Shown here in pieces: positions 28,065-35,229 of a stretch of 64,000 bases of DNA. The notes beneath the pieces are model-generated. The model was not told where the DNA came from. It ran no database searches and was given only the letters and a program-made list of their open reading frames with translations. This DNA comes from Oxynema aestuarii AP17 (GTDB lineage: Bacteria > Cyanobacteriota > Cyanobacteriia > Cyanobacteriales > Laspinemataceae), in assembly GCF_012295525.1 (NCBI RefSeq), contig NZ_CP051167.1, positions 1,674,001 to 1,738,000 on the forward strand. The letters run 5' to 3'. Made by a program: the position numbers and the translations under genes. Numbering within the stretch: position 1 is the stretch's first letter; the number at the start of each line of letters is the position of its first letter.

Positions 28065-29990
28065 CTAACGCGGGCGATCGAACTGGGAAGGCGATTTGAA
28101 GTTTTCCACAGGCATTCCCTGCATCGCTTGATGCATGAAATCCCGCCAGATCGGAGCCACAAACCCGCCCCCCGTCGCCCCGGACGCCAAGGGGGTGTAA
28201 TCGTCATTACCGACCCAGACCGCCACCGACAACTGCGGCACGTAGCCGACAAACCAAATATCCCGTTCCGAAGACGTCGTTCCCGTTTTTCCGGCAGCCG
28301 GACGACCGATACGCGCGTTCGTCGCCGTCCCGCGCGTAATTACCCCTTGCAGCACGTCATTGAGCGACGCCACCGCCCACGGATCGAGCAGCAAACGCGG
28401 TTTGGGCGTATTATCGAGCAGCACGTTGCCCGTACTGTCCGTCACCTGAACGATAAACGTCGGATCCGAATGCCATCCGTTGCTGGCAAACGTCGCATAG
28501 GCACCTGCCATCTCCATCGGCGTCAAGTCAATGGCACCCAACGGCATCGAAATCACGGGTTCCATCGGGCTTTCGATCCCCAAAGTCCGACAGACTTCAA
28601 TCACCTTATTGAGTCCGACCGCCTGACCGATTTTGACCGCCGGAACGTTGAGCGACGATTCTAGAGCTTTGCGAACGCTGACCGCACCGGAGAACGAACC
28701 GCCGTAGTTGCGCGGCGAATAATAGCCATTGCCATCGCGGTAGCTCACTGGAGTATCATTAACCGTCGATTCGGGAGCGAACTTACCCGACGCAAAAGCG
28801 GTGTAGTAGACAAACGGCTTGAAGGAAGAGCCCGGCTGGCGGCGCGCTTGAATGGCCCGGTTGTACTGACTCTTTTTAAAATCGGCGCCCCCGACCATCG
28901 CCTTGACGAAGTGGGTGCGCGGATCGACGGCCACCAGGGCAATTTGGCCGTTGTCGCGGTTGTAAAACAGTCCTTGATAGTAAAGGCGTTCGTGCCAAGA
29001 GGCGACGGTTTTTTCCGCCATCCGTTGGAAATTCATATCGATGGTGGTTTGCACGCGCATCCCACCTTTGAGCACCGCATCCCGTCCGAAGCGACGGGTG
29101 AGTTCTTGGATGACCGCATCGGTGACGTAAGGTAACTTGCTGGTGCGGAACGAGGTGACGCGACCGACGAGTAAGGGTTGCTGACGGGCTTCGGCTTCCT
29201 CTTCGGCGGTAATCCACTTGAGTTCCTTCATCCGGTTGAGGACGACCGCCTGCCGTTGTTTCGCCAATTTGTAATTGACAAAGGGACTGTAATCTTCCGG
29301 CGCTTGGATGATTCCTGCCATCATCGCCGCTTCCGCCAGGGTTAAATCGGCGGCGGACTTGTTGAAATAGCTTTGCGCGGCGGTCTCGACGCCGTAGAGG
29401 TTGTGACCCCAGTAGACTTGGTTGAGGTAGAGTTCGAGAATCTCGTTTTTTTCGAGAATTTGTTCGAGACGAATGGCTAAAACCGCTTCTGCTGCTTTCC
29501 GACTCAAGGCGCGTTTCGGCGAGAGAAACAGGTTTTTTACCAACTGCATCGTCAGGGTCGAACCCCCTTCTACGGTTTCGTTGGCTTCCAAGTTGGCGAC
29601 GAAGGCGCGCATCACCCCGCCGGGATTGATCCCGTGGTGGAGGTAGAAATGGCTGTCTTCAATGGCGAGAACGGCCCGTTTGAGATGAGGCGAGATTTTG
29701 TTGAGGGGGACCACTTCTCGGTTGGCTTCGTCGTGAATGCGGGTGAGAAGTTGGCCGTTGATGTCGTAGATGTAGGTGGTTTCTGTCGGGACGTAGTTGC
29801 GCAAAACCCGCACGTCGGGGAGGTTGCGGAAGCTCACCGCCAAGCCGACCAGCCCCCCGGCGACCCCCGAACTGGCGAGCATGGTCAACCCTAGCAGGGT
29901 GCCTGCCGTGACCTTGCTGATGCCTTGAAAAAAATTGAAGATCGGTGCGGAGTCTCCAGGGGGATTTTGTCCAATCGTGTTAGTAGACAC
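28065..29990 (-). CDS. Class A penicillin-binding protein (PBP1A-type)
   Basis: 641 aa. Bifunctional peptidoglycan synthase anchored in the inner membrane by a hydrophobic segment at about residues 27-52. The GT51 glycosyltransferase (about 75-245) shows AIEDSHFYLHHGIN with the catalytic Glu, ETVEGGSTLTMQLVKNLFL, and EKNEILELYLNQVYWG. The transpeptidase (about 320-600) shows SxxK in RQPGSSFKPFVYYTAF (near 390), SxN in ESSLNVPAV, and KTGTT near residue 567. All catalytic residues are present. There is no long C-terminal extension beyond the domain. The gene is preceded by a 436-bp region shared with tyrS. Confidence 0.93.
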   Translation of the reverse strand: MSTNTIGQNPPGDSAPIFNFFQGISKVTAGTLLGLTMLASSGVAGGLVGLAVSFRNLPDVRVLRNYVPTETTYIYDINGQLLTRIHDEANREVVPLNKISPHLKRAVLAIEDSHFYLHHGINPGGVMRAFVANLEANETVEGGSTLTMQLVKNLFLSPKRALSRKAAEAVLAIRLEQILEKNEILELYLNQVYWGHNLYGVETAAQSYFNKSAADLTLAEAAMMAGIIQAPEDYSPFVNYKLAKQRQAVVLNRMKELKWITAEEEAEARQQPLLVGRVTSFRTSKLPYVTDAVIQELTRRFGRDAVLKGGMRVQTTIDMNFQRMAEKTVASWHERLYYQGLFYNRDNGQIALVAVDPRTHFVKAMVGGADFKKSQYNRAIQARRQPGSSFKPFVYYTAFASGKFAPESTVNDTPVSYRDGNGYYSPRNYGGSFSGAVSVRKALESSLNVPAVKIGQAVGLNKVIEVCRTLGIESPMEPVISMPLGAIDLTPMEMAGAYATFASNGWHSDPTFIVQVTDSTGNVLLDNTPKPRLLLDPWAVASLNDVLQGVITRGTATNARIGRPAAGKTGTTSSERDIWFVGYVPQLSVAVWVGNDDYTPLASGATGGGFVAPIWRDFMHQAMQGMPVENFKSPSQFDRPR

Positions 29991-30426
29991 GGCGATTTCA
30001 CTTCCTCACTAAACAAGGCTTGATAAAGACTTTGGATTTCGCTGCTGACGCGGCTTTTGAAGAATGGGGGTGGGGCAGAGATCGCCCCTCCAGGAGAGGG
30101 TTCGATTCGAGGAGTCCTCGCCTGTCCGGGACACGCGATCGCGCTGACTCGAAAGGTTCTCCAAAAGACATAGGCCACAATTTTCAGAAGGTCCGAGGGT
30201 TTCGATTTCGGAGGGGTTCGCGCCCGATCTGCCCACTGCTCTAGTCCCGATCCTCAGTTGCCAAACGGCTCGATCCGGATAGGTCGAGCGGCGCGATCGC
30301 GCGATCGCAAGCCCCCAAACCCAGCGCACCCAACAGGCTGCAATGATATATAGATTAATTTTGGCGACTAATTTTTGCAATTATAGTAGTCTGACGGTCG
30401 AGCATTCGAGCGTTACTCCCTGTTGA
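29991..30426. other. Divergent promoter region between the PBP gene and tyrS
   Basis: 436 bp without a convincing gene. A TATAGT at about 30384 and AT-rich DNA before it (30345-30390) look like the tyrS promoter. No T-box or leader peptide rich in Tyr codons is seen before tyrS. Confidence 0.5.
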
Positions 30427-31692
30427 ATGTCAAAAGCCAATCCCGGCAAAACGCAAAGCATGGTCTGTGAACAACAAGCATCCTTGACTCAAAGTTTATC
30501 TTGGCTACACCGTGGTGTCAGCGAAATTTTTCCCGATCGCCCGGATTCTGACGACCCCAATGAAAATCTCGTCCGACGACTGGAAACGGTGGATCGCCCC
30601 TTGCGAGTCAAGCTAGGCATCGATCCGACCGGGACGGATATCCATCTCGGTCACAGTATCCCCGTGCGTAAGCTCAGAGCTTTTCAAGATGCCGGACATA
30701 CTGCCGTCCTTATTATCGGCGATTTTACCGCCCGCATTGGCGATCCGACAGGCAAGTCGGAGGTCCGCCGCCAACTGACCCAAGCCCAAGTCGAAGCCAA
30801 TGCTAAAACTTATTTGGATCAAGTTCGTTCTATTCTAGACTTCGATACTCCCGGACGACTGGAAATTCGTTACAATTCCGAATGGTTGTCCCAACTCGAT
30901 TTAAGCCAAATTTTGGAGTTGCTCGGGCAAATGACCGTCAGCCAAATGCTCGCTAAGGAAGGATTTGCCGAACGTCAAGCCCAAGAAAATCCCATCTTTC
31001 TGCACGAATTTCTCTACCCGCTCATGCAAGGTTACGATTCCGTCGCCGTCCGCGCCGATGTCGAACTCGGCGGAACCGACCAAAAATTTAATATCGCCGT
31101 GGGACGCGATTTACAACGTCATTTCGGTCAAACTCCCCAATTTGGTCTGTTGATGCCCATTCTGCTCGGCACCGACGGCACCCAGAAAATGTCTAAATCT
31201 CTCAACAATTATGTCGGGTTGACTGAAGATGCCTTGACCATGTACTCCAAACTCGAAAAAATTCCCGATACTTCAATTCCGGACTATTTCGAGTTGTTGA
31301 CCGATTTACCCTTGGACGAGTTGCCGGAAAATCCCCGCGATCTCCAAAAACTCCTCGCCGTCACCATCGTCAGCCAATTTCACGGCGAAACTGAAGCCCG
31401 TCAAGCCCAGAAAGACGCTCAAACCCTCGTCGGCGGTCAAACGGCCCAGGCGCGATCGGTTCCCGAATTTTCCGTCAGCTCGGTCGAATTCCCCGCCAAG
31501 GTCTTTTACTTACTCAACGCTAGTGGCTTGTGTAAAAGTTCTTCAGAAGCCCGCCGCCAAATCAAAGGGGGGGCGGTTCGCATAGACGGCGATCGCGTCG
31601 GCGACGAAAATCTCACCTTCGAGTCTCCCACGGACGCCCAAGGCAAAATTCTACAGGTCGGGAAGAAAAAATTTGTCCGGTTGGTCGAGTAA
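30427..31692 (+). CDS. tyrS: Tyrosyl-tRNA synthetase
   Basis: 421 aa. Class I enzyme that charges tRNA-Tyr. The HIGH motif is HLGH (about residue 75, in [15 protein letters not shown]) and the class I signature KMSKS lies at about residue 253 ([15 protein letters not shown]). The tyrosine pocket region is [21 protein letters not shown]-terminal S4 RNA-binding domain (about 355-420) contains [22 protein letters not shown]. The arrangement with KMSKS and VELGGTDQ is the TyrZ-like bacterial type. The ATG at 30427 gives a short N-terminal extension; ATG 30460 is possible. Confidence 0.95.
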   Translation: MSKANPGKTQSMVCEQQASLTQSLSWLHRGVSEIFPDRPDSDDPNENLVRRLETVDRPLRVKLGIDPTGTDIHLGHSIPVRKLRAFQDAGHTAVLIIGDFTARIGDPTGKSEVRRQLTQAQVEANAKTYLDQVRSILDFDTPGRLEIRYNSEWLSQLDLSQILELLGQMTVSQMLAKEGFAERQAQENPIFLHEFLYPLMQGYDSVAVRADVELGGTDQKFNIAVGRDLQRHFGQTPQFGLLMPILLGTDGTQKMSKSLNNYVGLTEDALTMYSKLEKIPDTSIPDYFELLTDLPLDELPENPRDLQKLLAVTIVSQFHGETEARQAQKDAQTLVGGQTAQARSVPEFSVSSVEFPAKVFYLLNASGLCKSSSEARRQIKGGAVRIDGDRVGDENLTFESPTDAQGKILQVGKKKFVRLVE

Positions 31693-31747
31693 ACTCCCTG
31701 CAATGCGGGCATCTTGCCCGCAACCCCCCACCCCCTCAAATTTAAAA

Positions 31748-31786
31748 AACTCTAAACTCTAAGCTCTAAACTCTCAACTCTAAAAT
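31748..31786. repeat. ACTCTAA heptad array before pyrF
   Basis: About five and a half copies of the unit CTCTAAA with two changed copies. It ends 7 bp before the pyrF ATG, where a ribosome binding site would normally lie. Confidence 0.8.
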
Positions 31787-31793
31787 CCCCTAC

Positions 31794-32501
31794 ATGTCTA
31801 TCGCCGATCGCATCATCGTTCCCCTGGACGTCCAAACCCGCCAAGCGGCCCTCGCCTTAGTCGATTTCCTCCCCCAAGTCTCTTTCTGGAAAGTCGGCTT
31901 AGAACTGTTCGTCAGCGAAGGACCGCAAATCGTTCGAGAACTCAAAGCTCGCCACAAACGGGTCTTTCTCGACCTCAAACTCCACGACATCCCCAACACC
32001 GTCGCCGGAGCTTGTCGCAGTGCAGCCCACCTTAACGTCGATTTACTCACCCTTCACGCAACTGGCGGTCGTCGCGCCCTCCAAGATGCCCAAGCTGCCT
32101 TGGTAGAGGTTCAAGGAGAAAACCCCCAAACGCGCTTAATTGCGATTACCTTGCTCACCAGCTTGAATGCCCGCGATTTGGCCTTCGATCTCAAAGTGCC
32201 GATCGAACTGCCCCAATATGCCCTAGAAATGGCTTTATTAGCCCGAGATTGCGGCTTGCCGGGGGCGGTGTGTTCCCCCCACGAAGCCGCACAGTTACGC
32301 GAAGTTTGCGGTCCGGACTTTCTGCTCGTCTGTCCCGGGGTACGTCCGACTTGGGCCGCGAAGGGGGACCAACAACGGGCGATGTCCCCGGCGGAGGCAT
32401 TTAAAGCGGGGGCGAACTATCTGGTCATCGGTCGTCCGATTACGACGGCACCGGATCCGGCGATCGCCTTCCAGCGAATTTGTGAAGAAGTTGACGGATA
32501 A
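31794..32501 (+). CDS. pyrF: Orotidine 5'-phosphate decarboxylase
   Basis: 235 aa. It decarboxylates OMP to UMP, the last step of de novo pyrimidine synthesis. Motifs: [36 protein letters not shown], the catalytic [14 protein letters not shown] tetrad (Asp-Lys-Asp), and C-terminal [20 protein letters not shown] with [12 protein letters not shown] for phosphate binding. No Shine-Dalgarno is seen; a heptad repeat array fills the region before the ATG. The next gene starts 1 bp after the stop. Confidence 0.96.
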   Translation: MSIADRIIVPLDVQTRQAALALVDFLPQVSFWKVGLELFVSEGPQIVRELKARHKRVFLDLKLHDIPNTVAGACRSAAHLNVDLLTLHATGGRRALQDAQAALVEVQGENPQTRLIAITLLTSLNARDLAFDLKVPIELPQYALEMALLARDCGLPGAVCSPHEAAQLREVCGPDFLLVCPGVRPTWAAKGDQQRAMSPAEAFKAGANYLVIGRPITTAPDPAIAFQRICEEVDG

Positions 32502-32502
32502 G

Positions 32503-33117
32503 ATGGTATCGATCGCCGAGCGCCTTTTGGCGGCGATCGCTTCGGCGGCGATCGTCTCGGCTTCCCCTGGGGCGATCGCCCTTCCCCAACTTCCTGCCGA
32601 AACACCCGCCGAGAACGACCTCCCCATCTACGAACGGCGCACCTGTCCCGCCACCCTCGAACCCCTCGTCACCCAACTGATCGCCGATTTGCCCGGATAT
32701 GCAAATCGGGTCATCCAACGCACCAACGAGACTTACGTTCCCTACTACGTCATCGTTGCCGGAAATCCCCAATTTGAGCCCCTCCCCCTCGGCCCCGGAC
32801 GCACTCCCGGACCGGGTTCGACCTTGCCGGATCTCGAGAGGTCTCCCGACGCCCCCTCCCCCGACGTCCGTCAGGCATTTCTGACCACCTTGGAACGCAA
32901 TTATTTAGACCCCACAGGTCTGGTTTTAGAAGGCTATCACTGGTTATTCCTCACCCGAGCCGAGGACGGGTGGCGCTTGGTCACCATTTTCTCTCAAACC
33001 CGCCGTCTGCTTCCCGGAGAACCGCCCACACCCCCTCAAGAAAGCAGCGACAGCGCGATCGCCCAAGCAATTCGCTTGTGGTTGCGCGACTGCCGCCATT
33101 TAGATTTTAGATTTTAG
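32503..33117 (+). CDS. Secreted protein of unknown function downstream of pyrF
   Basis: 204 aa from the ATG at 32503, one base after the pyrF TAA, so probably translationally coupled. An earlier GTG start overlapping pyrF is also open. The N-terminus (LLAAIASAAIVSASPGAIAL) is a signal peptide. The mature part has YERRTCPATLEPLVTQLIADL, a hydrophobic YVPYYVIVAGNPQFEPL and GYHWLFLTRAEDGWRLVTIF, with two Cys (in RTCPA and RDCRH) that could pair. This looks like a conserved cyanobacterial periplasmic family but I cannot name a function. The last residues (HLDFRF) and the stop are encoded by a heptad repeat. Confidence 0.7.
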   Translation: MVSIAERLLAAIASAAIVSASPGAIALPQLPAETPAENDLPIYERRTCPATLEPLVTQLIADLPGYANRVIQRTNETYVPYYVIVAGNPQFEPLPLGPGRTPGPGSTLPDLERSPDAPSPDVRQAFLTTLERNYLDPTGLVLEGYHWLFLTRAEDGWRLVTIFSQTRRLLPGEPPTPPQESSDSAIAQAIRLWLRDCRHLDFRF

Positions 33118-33123
33118 ATTCTA
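33100..33123. repeat. TTTTAGA heptad array overlapping a gene end
   Basis: Three to four copies. It encodes the final residues of the preceding CDS and provides its TAG stop at 33115-33117. Confidence 0.8.
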
Positions 33124-33134
33124 GCTCGATCGCT

Positions 33135-33863
33135 TCAAAATTCCTCATCTTCTTGCAACAATTCGGTTAATTTATTACGAACCGCTTGAATATCTTGCCA
33201 CATCAACCATTTCGGACTACCTTCTTTGCGAGAAGGATTGCGCAGTAAATAGGCGGGATGGAAAATCGGCATACATAAAAAACCTTGCCAATCGAACCAC
33301 TGACCTCGAATTTTCGTAATCCCGCGCTTATCTCCGAGAGTCCCTTTAACCGCCGTAGCTCCGGTTAACAAGATAATTTTCGGATTAACCAAGCGCAATT
33401 GTTCTAATAAATAAGGTTTGCACGCTTCAATTTCTGGCGTCGTCGGCGTGCGGTTTCCCGGCGGACGGCATTTATTGACATTGCAAATATAAACGTCCCG
33501 TTCGGGATCGAGTTCGACGGAGGCGAGAATTTTATCTAAAAGTTGGCCGCTTTTACCGACAAAAGGTAATCCGGTTTCGTCTTCTTGCTGACCGGGGGCT
33601 TCCCCGACAATTGCGATCTTCGCTTGGGGATTGCCGCGACTGACGACGACATGAGTGCGACCTTTGGCCAGTTCGCAGCGATGGCATTGCTGGCAACTGG
33701 CGGCGAGTTCGTCGAGGCTGCTGTAGGTGCCGGAAGGAATGGCAATATTGGCGTCGGTGGGGATTAAATCTTTTTGAGAATCAGACCCTGGGGAGGTGGA
33801 TTGACCTGGGGATCGATCGGGATCGGACAGGTCAAATAGACTGAGCTGTTCGTTATCGGACAT
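33135..33863 (-). CDS. Family 4 uracil-DNA glycosylase (iron-sulfur)
   Basis: 242 aa. Removes uracil from DNA to start base excision repair. The catalytic motif A is GEAPGQQEDETGLPFVGKSGQLLD (read in two parts: GEAPGQQEDE, then G.PFVG) and motif B is HPAYLLRNPSRK. Four Cys for a 4Fe-4S cluster are visible: two in SCQQCHRCELAKGR, one in VNKCRPPGNRTP and one in EIEACKPYL. An N-terminal extension of about 45 polar residues precedes the domain. The gene is on the opposite strand to its neighbours and is followed by the heptad array at 33100-33123. Confidence 0.92.
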   Translation of the reverse strand: MSDNEQLSLFDLSDPDRSPGQSTSPGSDSQKDLIPTDANIAIPSGTYSSLDELAASCQQCHRCELAKGRTHVVVSRGNPQAKIAIVGEAPGQQEDETGLPFVGKSGQLLDKILASVELDPERDVYICNVNKCRPPGNRTPTTPEIEACKPYLLEQLRLVNPKIILLTGATAVKGTLGDKRGITKIRGQWFDWQGFLCMPIFHPAYLLRNPSRKEGSPKWLMWQDIQAVRNKLTELLQEDEEF

Positions 33864-34040
33864 GATAGTTTAAAAAATAGAAAAGCATTGACACGCGATC
33901 GCCAATCAAATCACAAATCGCTATGATTTTTAATAGTTTATAATATTTTGGATTTAAGATTTATCCATCATCCACTTGAGTTGAAAGTTTACGGGAATTA
34001 TGGATAATTTGCTGTCACGAGCTGACCCGTTTGAATCCCC

Positions 34041-34063
34041 AATCTAAAATCTAAAATCTAAAG
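34041..34063. repeat. AATCTAA heptad array before the phosphoribosyltransferase gene
   Basis: Three copies of TCTAAAA with flanks, about 20 bp before the TTG start at 34084. Confidence 0.8.
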
Positions 34064-34083
34064 TTATAAGAGGGCTACAGGAA

Positions 34084-34740
34084 TTGATCTCACCTGACCC
34101 GTTATTCCGCGATCGCGCCGAAGCGGGAGCGCTACTCGCGCGGGCGATCGAGGCTCGACTGAGCGAATATGCCCGCGAATGCCAGCGATCGCCCGAAACT
34201 GTGGTATTTGCCCTACCGCGCGGCGGTTTGCCGATTGCCGCTCCGGTAGCACGTCGCTTAGGCTGTCCGCTCGATATCGTGGTGGCGAAAAAGATCGTCC
34301 GTGCGCACAATCCGGAGCTGGCATTGGGGGCAGTCAGTGCCGACGGTCACGTGTTGTGGGCGCGGCGCTGGCGAAAGTCCCCCTGGAAACAGGCGGCGGT
34401 GGCTGCCGCACGGGAGAAGGCGCGAGCGCAATACGAGTCTATGGCGGGGGTTCGGGGTTCGACGAATCTCGCTGGGGCGATCGCGATCGTCGTCGATGAC
34501 GGAATTGCTACGGGGATGACGATTTCGGTCGCCGCTCGGGCGTTGCGATCGCGCGATCCGGCTCAAGTGTGGATTTGCGCTCCGGTCGCTCCTGCCGATT
34601 TAGAGGTGTATTTACAAAGATGGTGCGATCGCACGGTGATTTTGGCCACTCCCGAGGAGTTTTCCAGTGTCAGCCGTTTTTATGCCGAATTTCCCCAAGT
34701 GAGTCTGGAAGAGGCGATCGCCATCCTCCAGGAATTTTAA
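34084..34740 (+). CDS. Phosphoribosyltransferase-domain protein
   Basis: 218 aa from a TTG at 34084; no ATG or GTG with a better position exists, so the start is somewhat uncertain. FRDRAEAGALLARAIEARL, then VFALPRGGLPIAAPVARRL and the PRPP loop AIVVDDGIATGMTISVAARAL (Asp-Asp near residue 138) identify the type I phosphoribosyltransferase fold. The family is often annotated as a predicted phosphoribosyltransferase of unknown substrate. It does not match a specific hypoxanthine, uracil or orotate enzyme. Confidence 0.82.
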   Translation: MISPDPLFRDRAEAGALLARAIEARLSEYARECQRSPETVVFALPRGGLPIAAPVARRLGCPLDIVVAKKIVRAHNPELALGAVSADGHVLWARRWRKSPWKQAAVAAAREKARAQYESMAGVRGSTNLAGAIAIVVDDGIATGMTISVAARALRSRDPAQVWICAPVAPADLEVYLQRWCDRTVILATPEEFSSVSRFYAEFPQVSLEEAIAILQEF

Positions 34741-34793
34741 GCGTTTTTGGCGAAGAGATCTCTACAGACTTTGCGCGATCGCCGCCAACCGTT

Positions 34794-34826
34794 AAAATCT
34801 AAAATCTACAATCTAAAATCTACAAT
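34794..34826. repeat. AAAATCTA heptad array before the small membrane gene
   Basis: Four copies of TCTAAAA/TCTACAA, ending 5 bp before the ATG at 34831. Confidence 0.8.
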
Positions 34827-34830
34827 ACCG

Positions 34831-35127
34831 ATGAGACGCTGGCAATCGTGGTGGGAAACTCTCTTAGAATCGAGCCAAAACAATCCCCCAGTTTTTATTG
34901 AATTATTGATGTTAAGTTTGGCGATCGCCTTGCTCGGCAGTTGGGGAATGACGGAAAAATGGCCGTATTTAGTGCTGAGTTTGAGTTACGCGATCGGTGC
35001 GGCATTATCGAGTTTGGTTCGAGAGGCGATCGCCCCTTCCGCGCAAGGGAGGCTCACCCAGGCTACGGCAGTTTTATTATTATTAGTTAGTGGGTTGAGT
35101 TTCGTAGAACTGACCCGCTATTTTTGA
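34831..35127 (+). CDS. Small membrane protein of unknown function
   Basis: 98 aa from the ATG at 34831, which directly follows a heptad repeat array; a TTG in frame upstream would translate the repeat and is unlikely. Three hydrophobic stretches (about 22-36 FIELLMLSLAIALLG, 42-58 YLVLSLSYAIGAALSS, 74-90 AVLLLLVSGLSFVEL) suggest a small integral membrane protein. No motif is recognised. Its 3' end overlaps by 45 bp the end of a convergent 48-codon frame. Confidence 0.6.
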   Translation: MRRWQSWWETLLESSQNNPPVFIELLMLSLAIALLGSWGMTEKWPYLVLSLSYAIGAALSSLVREAIAPSAQGRLTQATAVLLLLVSGLSFVELTRYF

Positions 35128-35229
35128 GGGTTTCATTTGACTATTTCGCAATATCCACAACAGCAAACCTGCAACAATCAAGATATTGGTAACCAGAAAA
35201 AAATGAATTTTCCAGGTTTCCTGAGTCAT
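35083..35229 (-). CDS. 48-aa membrane peptide translationally coupled to the cyclase-NACHT gene
   Basis: The ATG at 35229 overlaps the TGA stop of the cyclase-NACHT gene in the sequence ATGA (35229-35226), the classic arrangement of coupled translation. The peptide MTQETWKIHFFLVTNILIVA continues with GLLLWILRNSQMKPSKI and ends at TAA 35083-35085. It has one hydrophobic helix (about residues 9-27) followed by basic residues, the form of a single-span membrane peptide. It overlaps the 3' end of the convergent gene ending at 35127. No family recognised. Evidence is positional plus composition. Confidence 0.55.
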   Translation of the reverse strand: MTQETWKIHFFLVTNILIVAGLLLWILRNSQMKPSKIAGQFYETQPTN

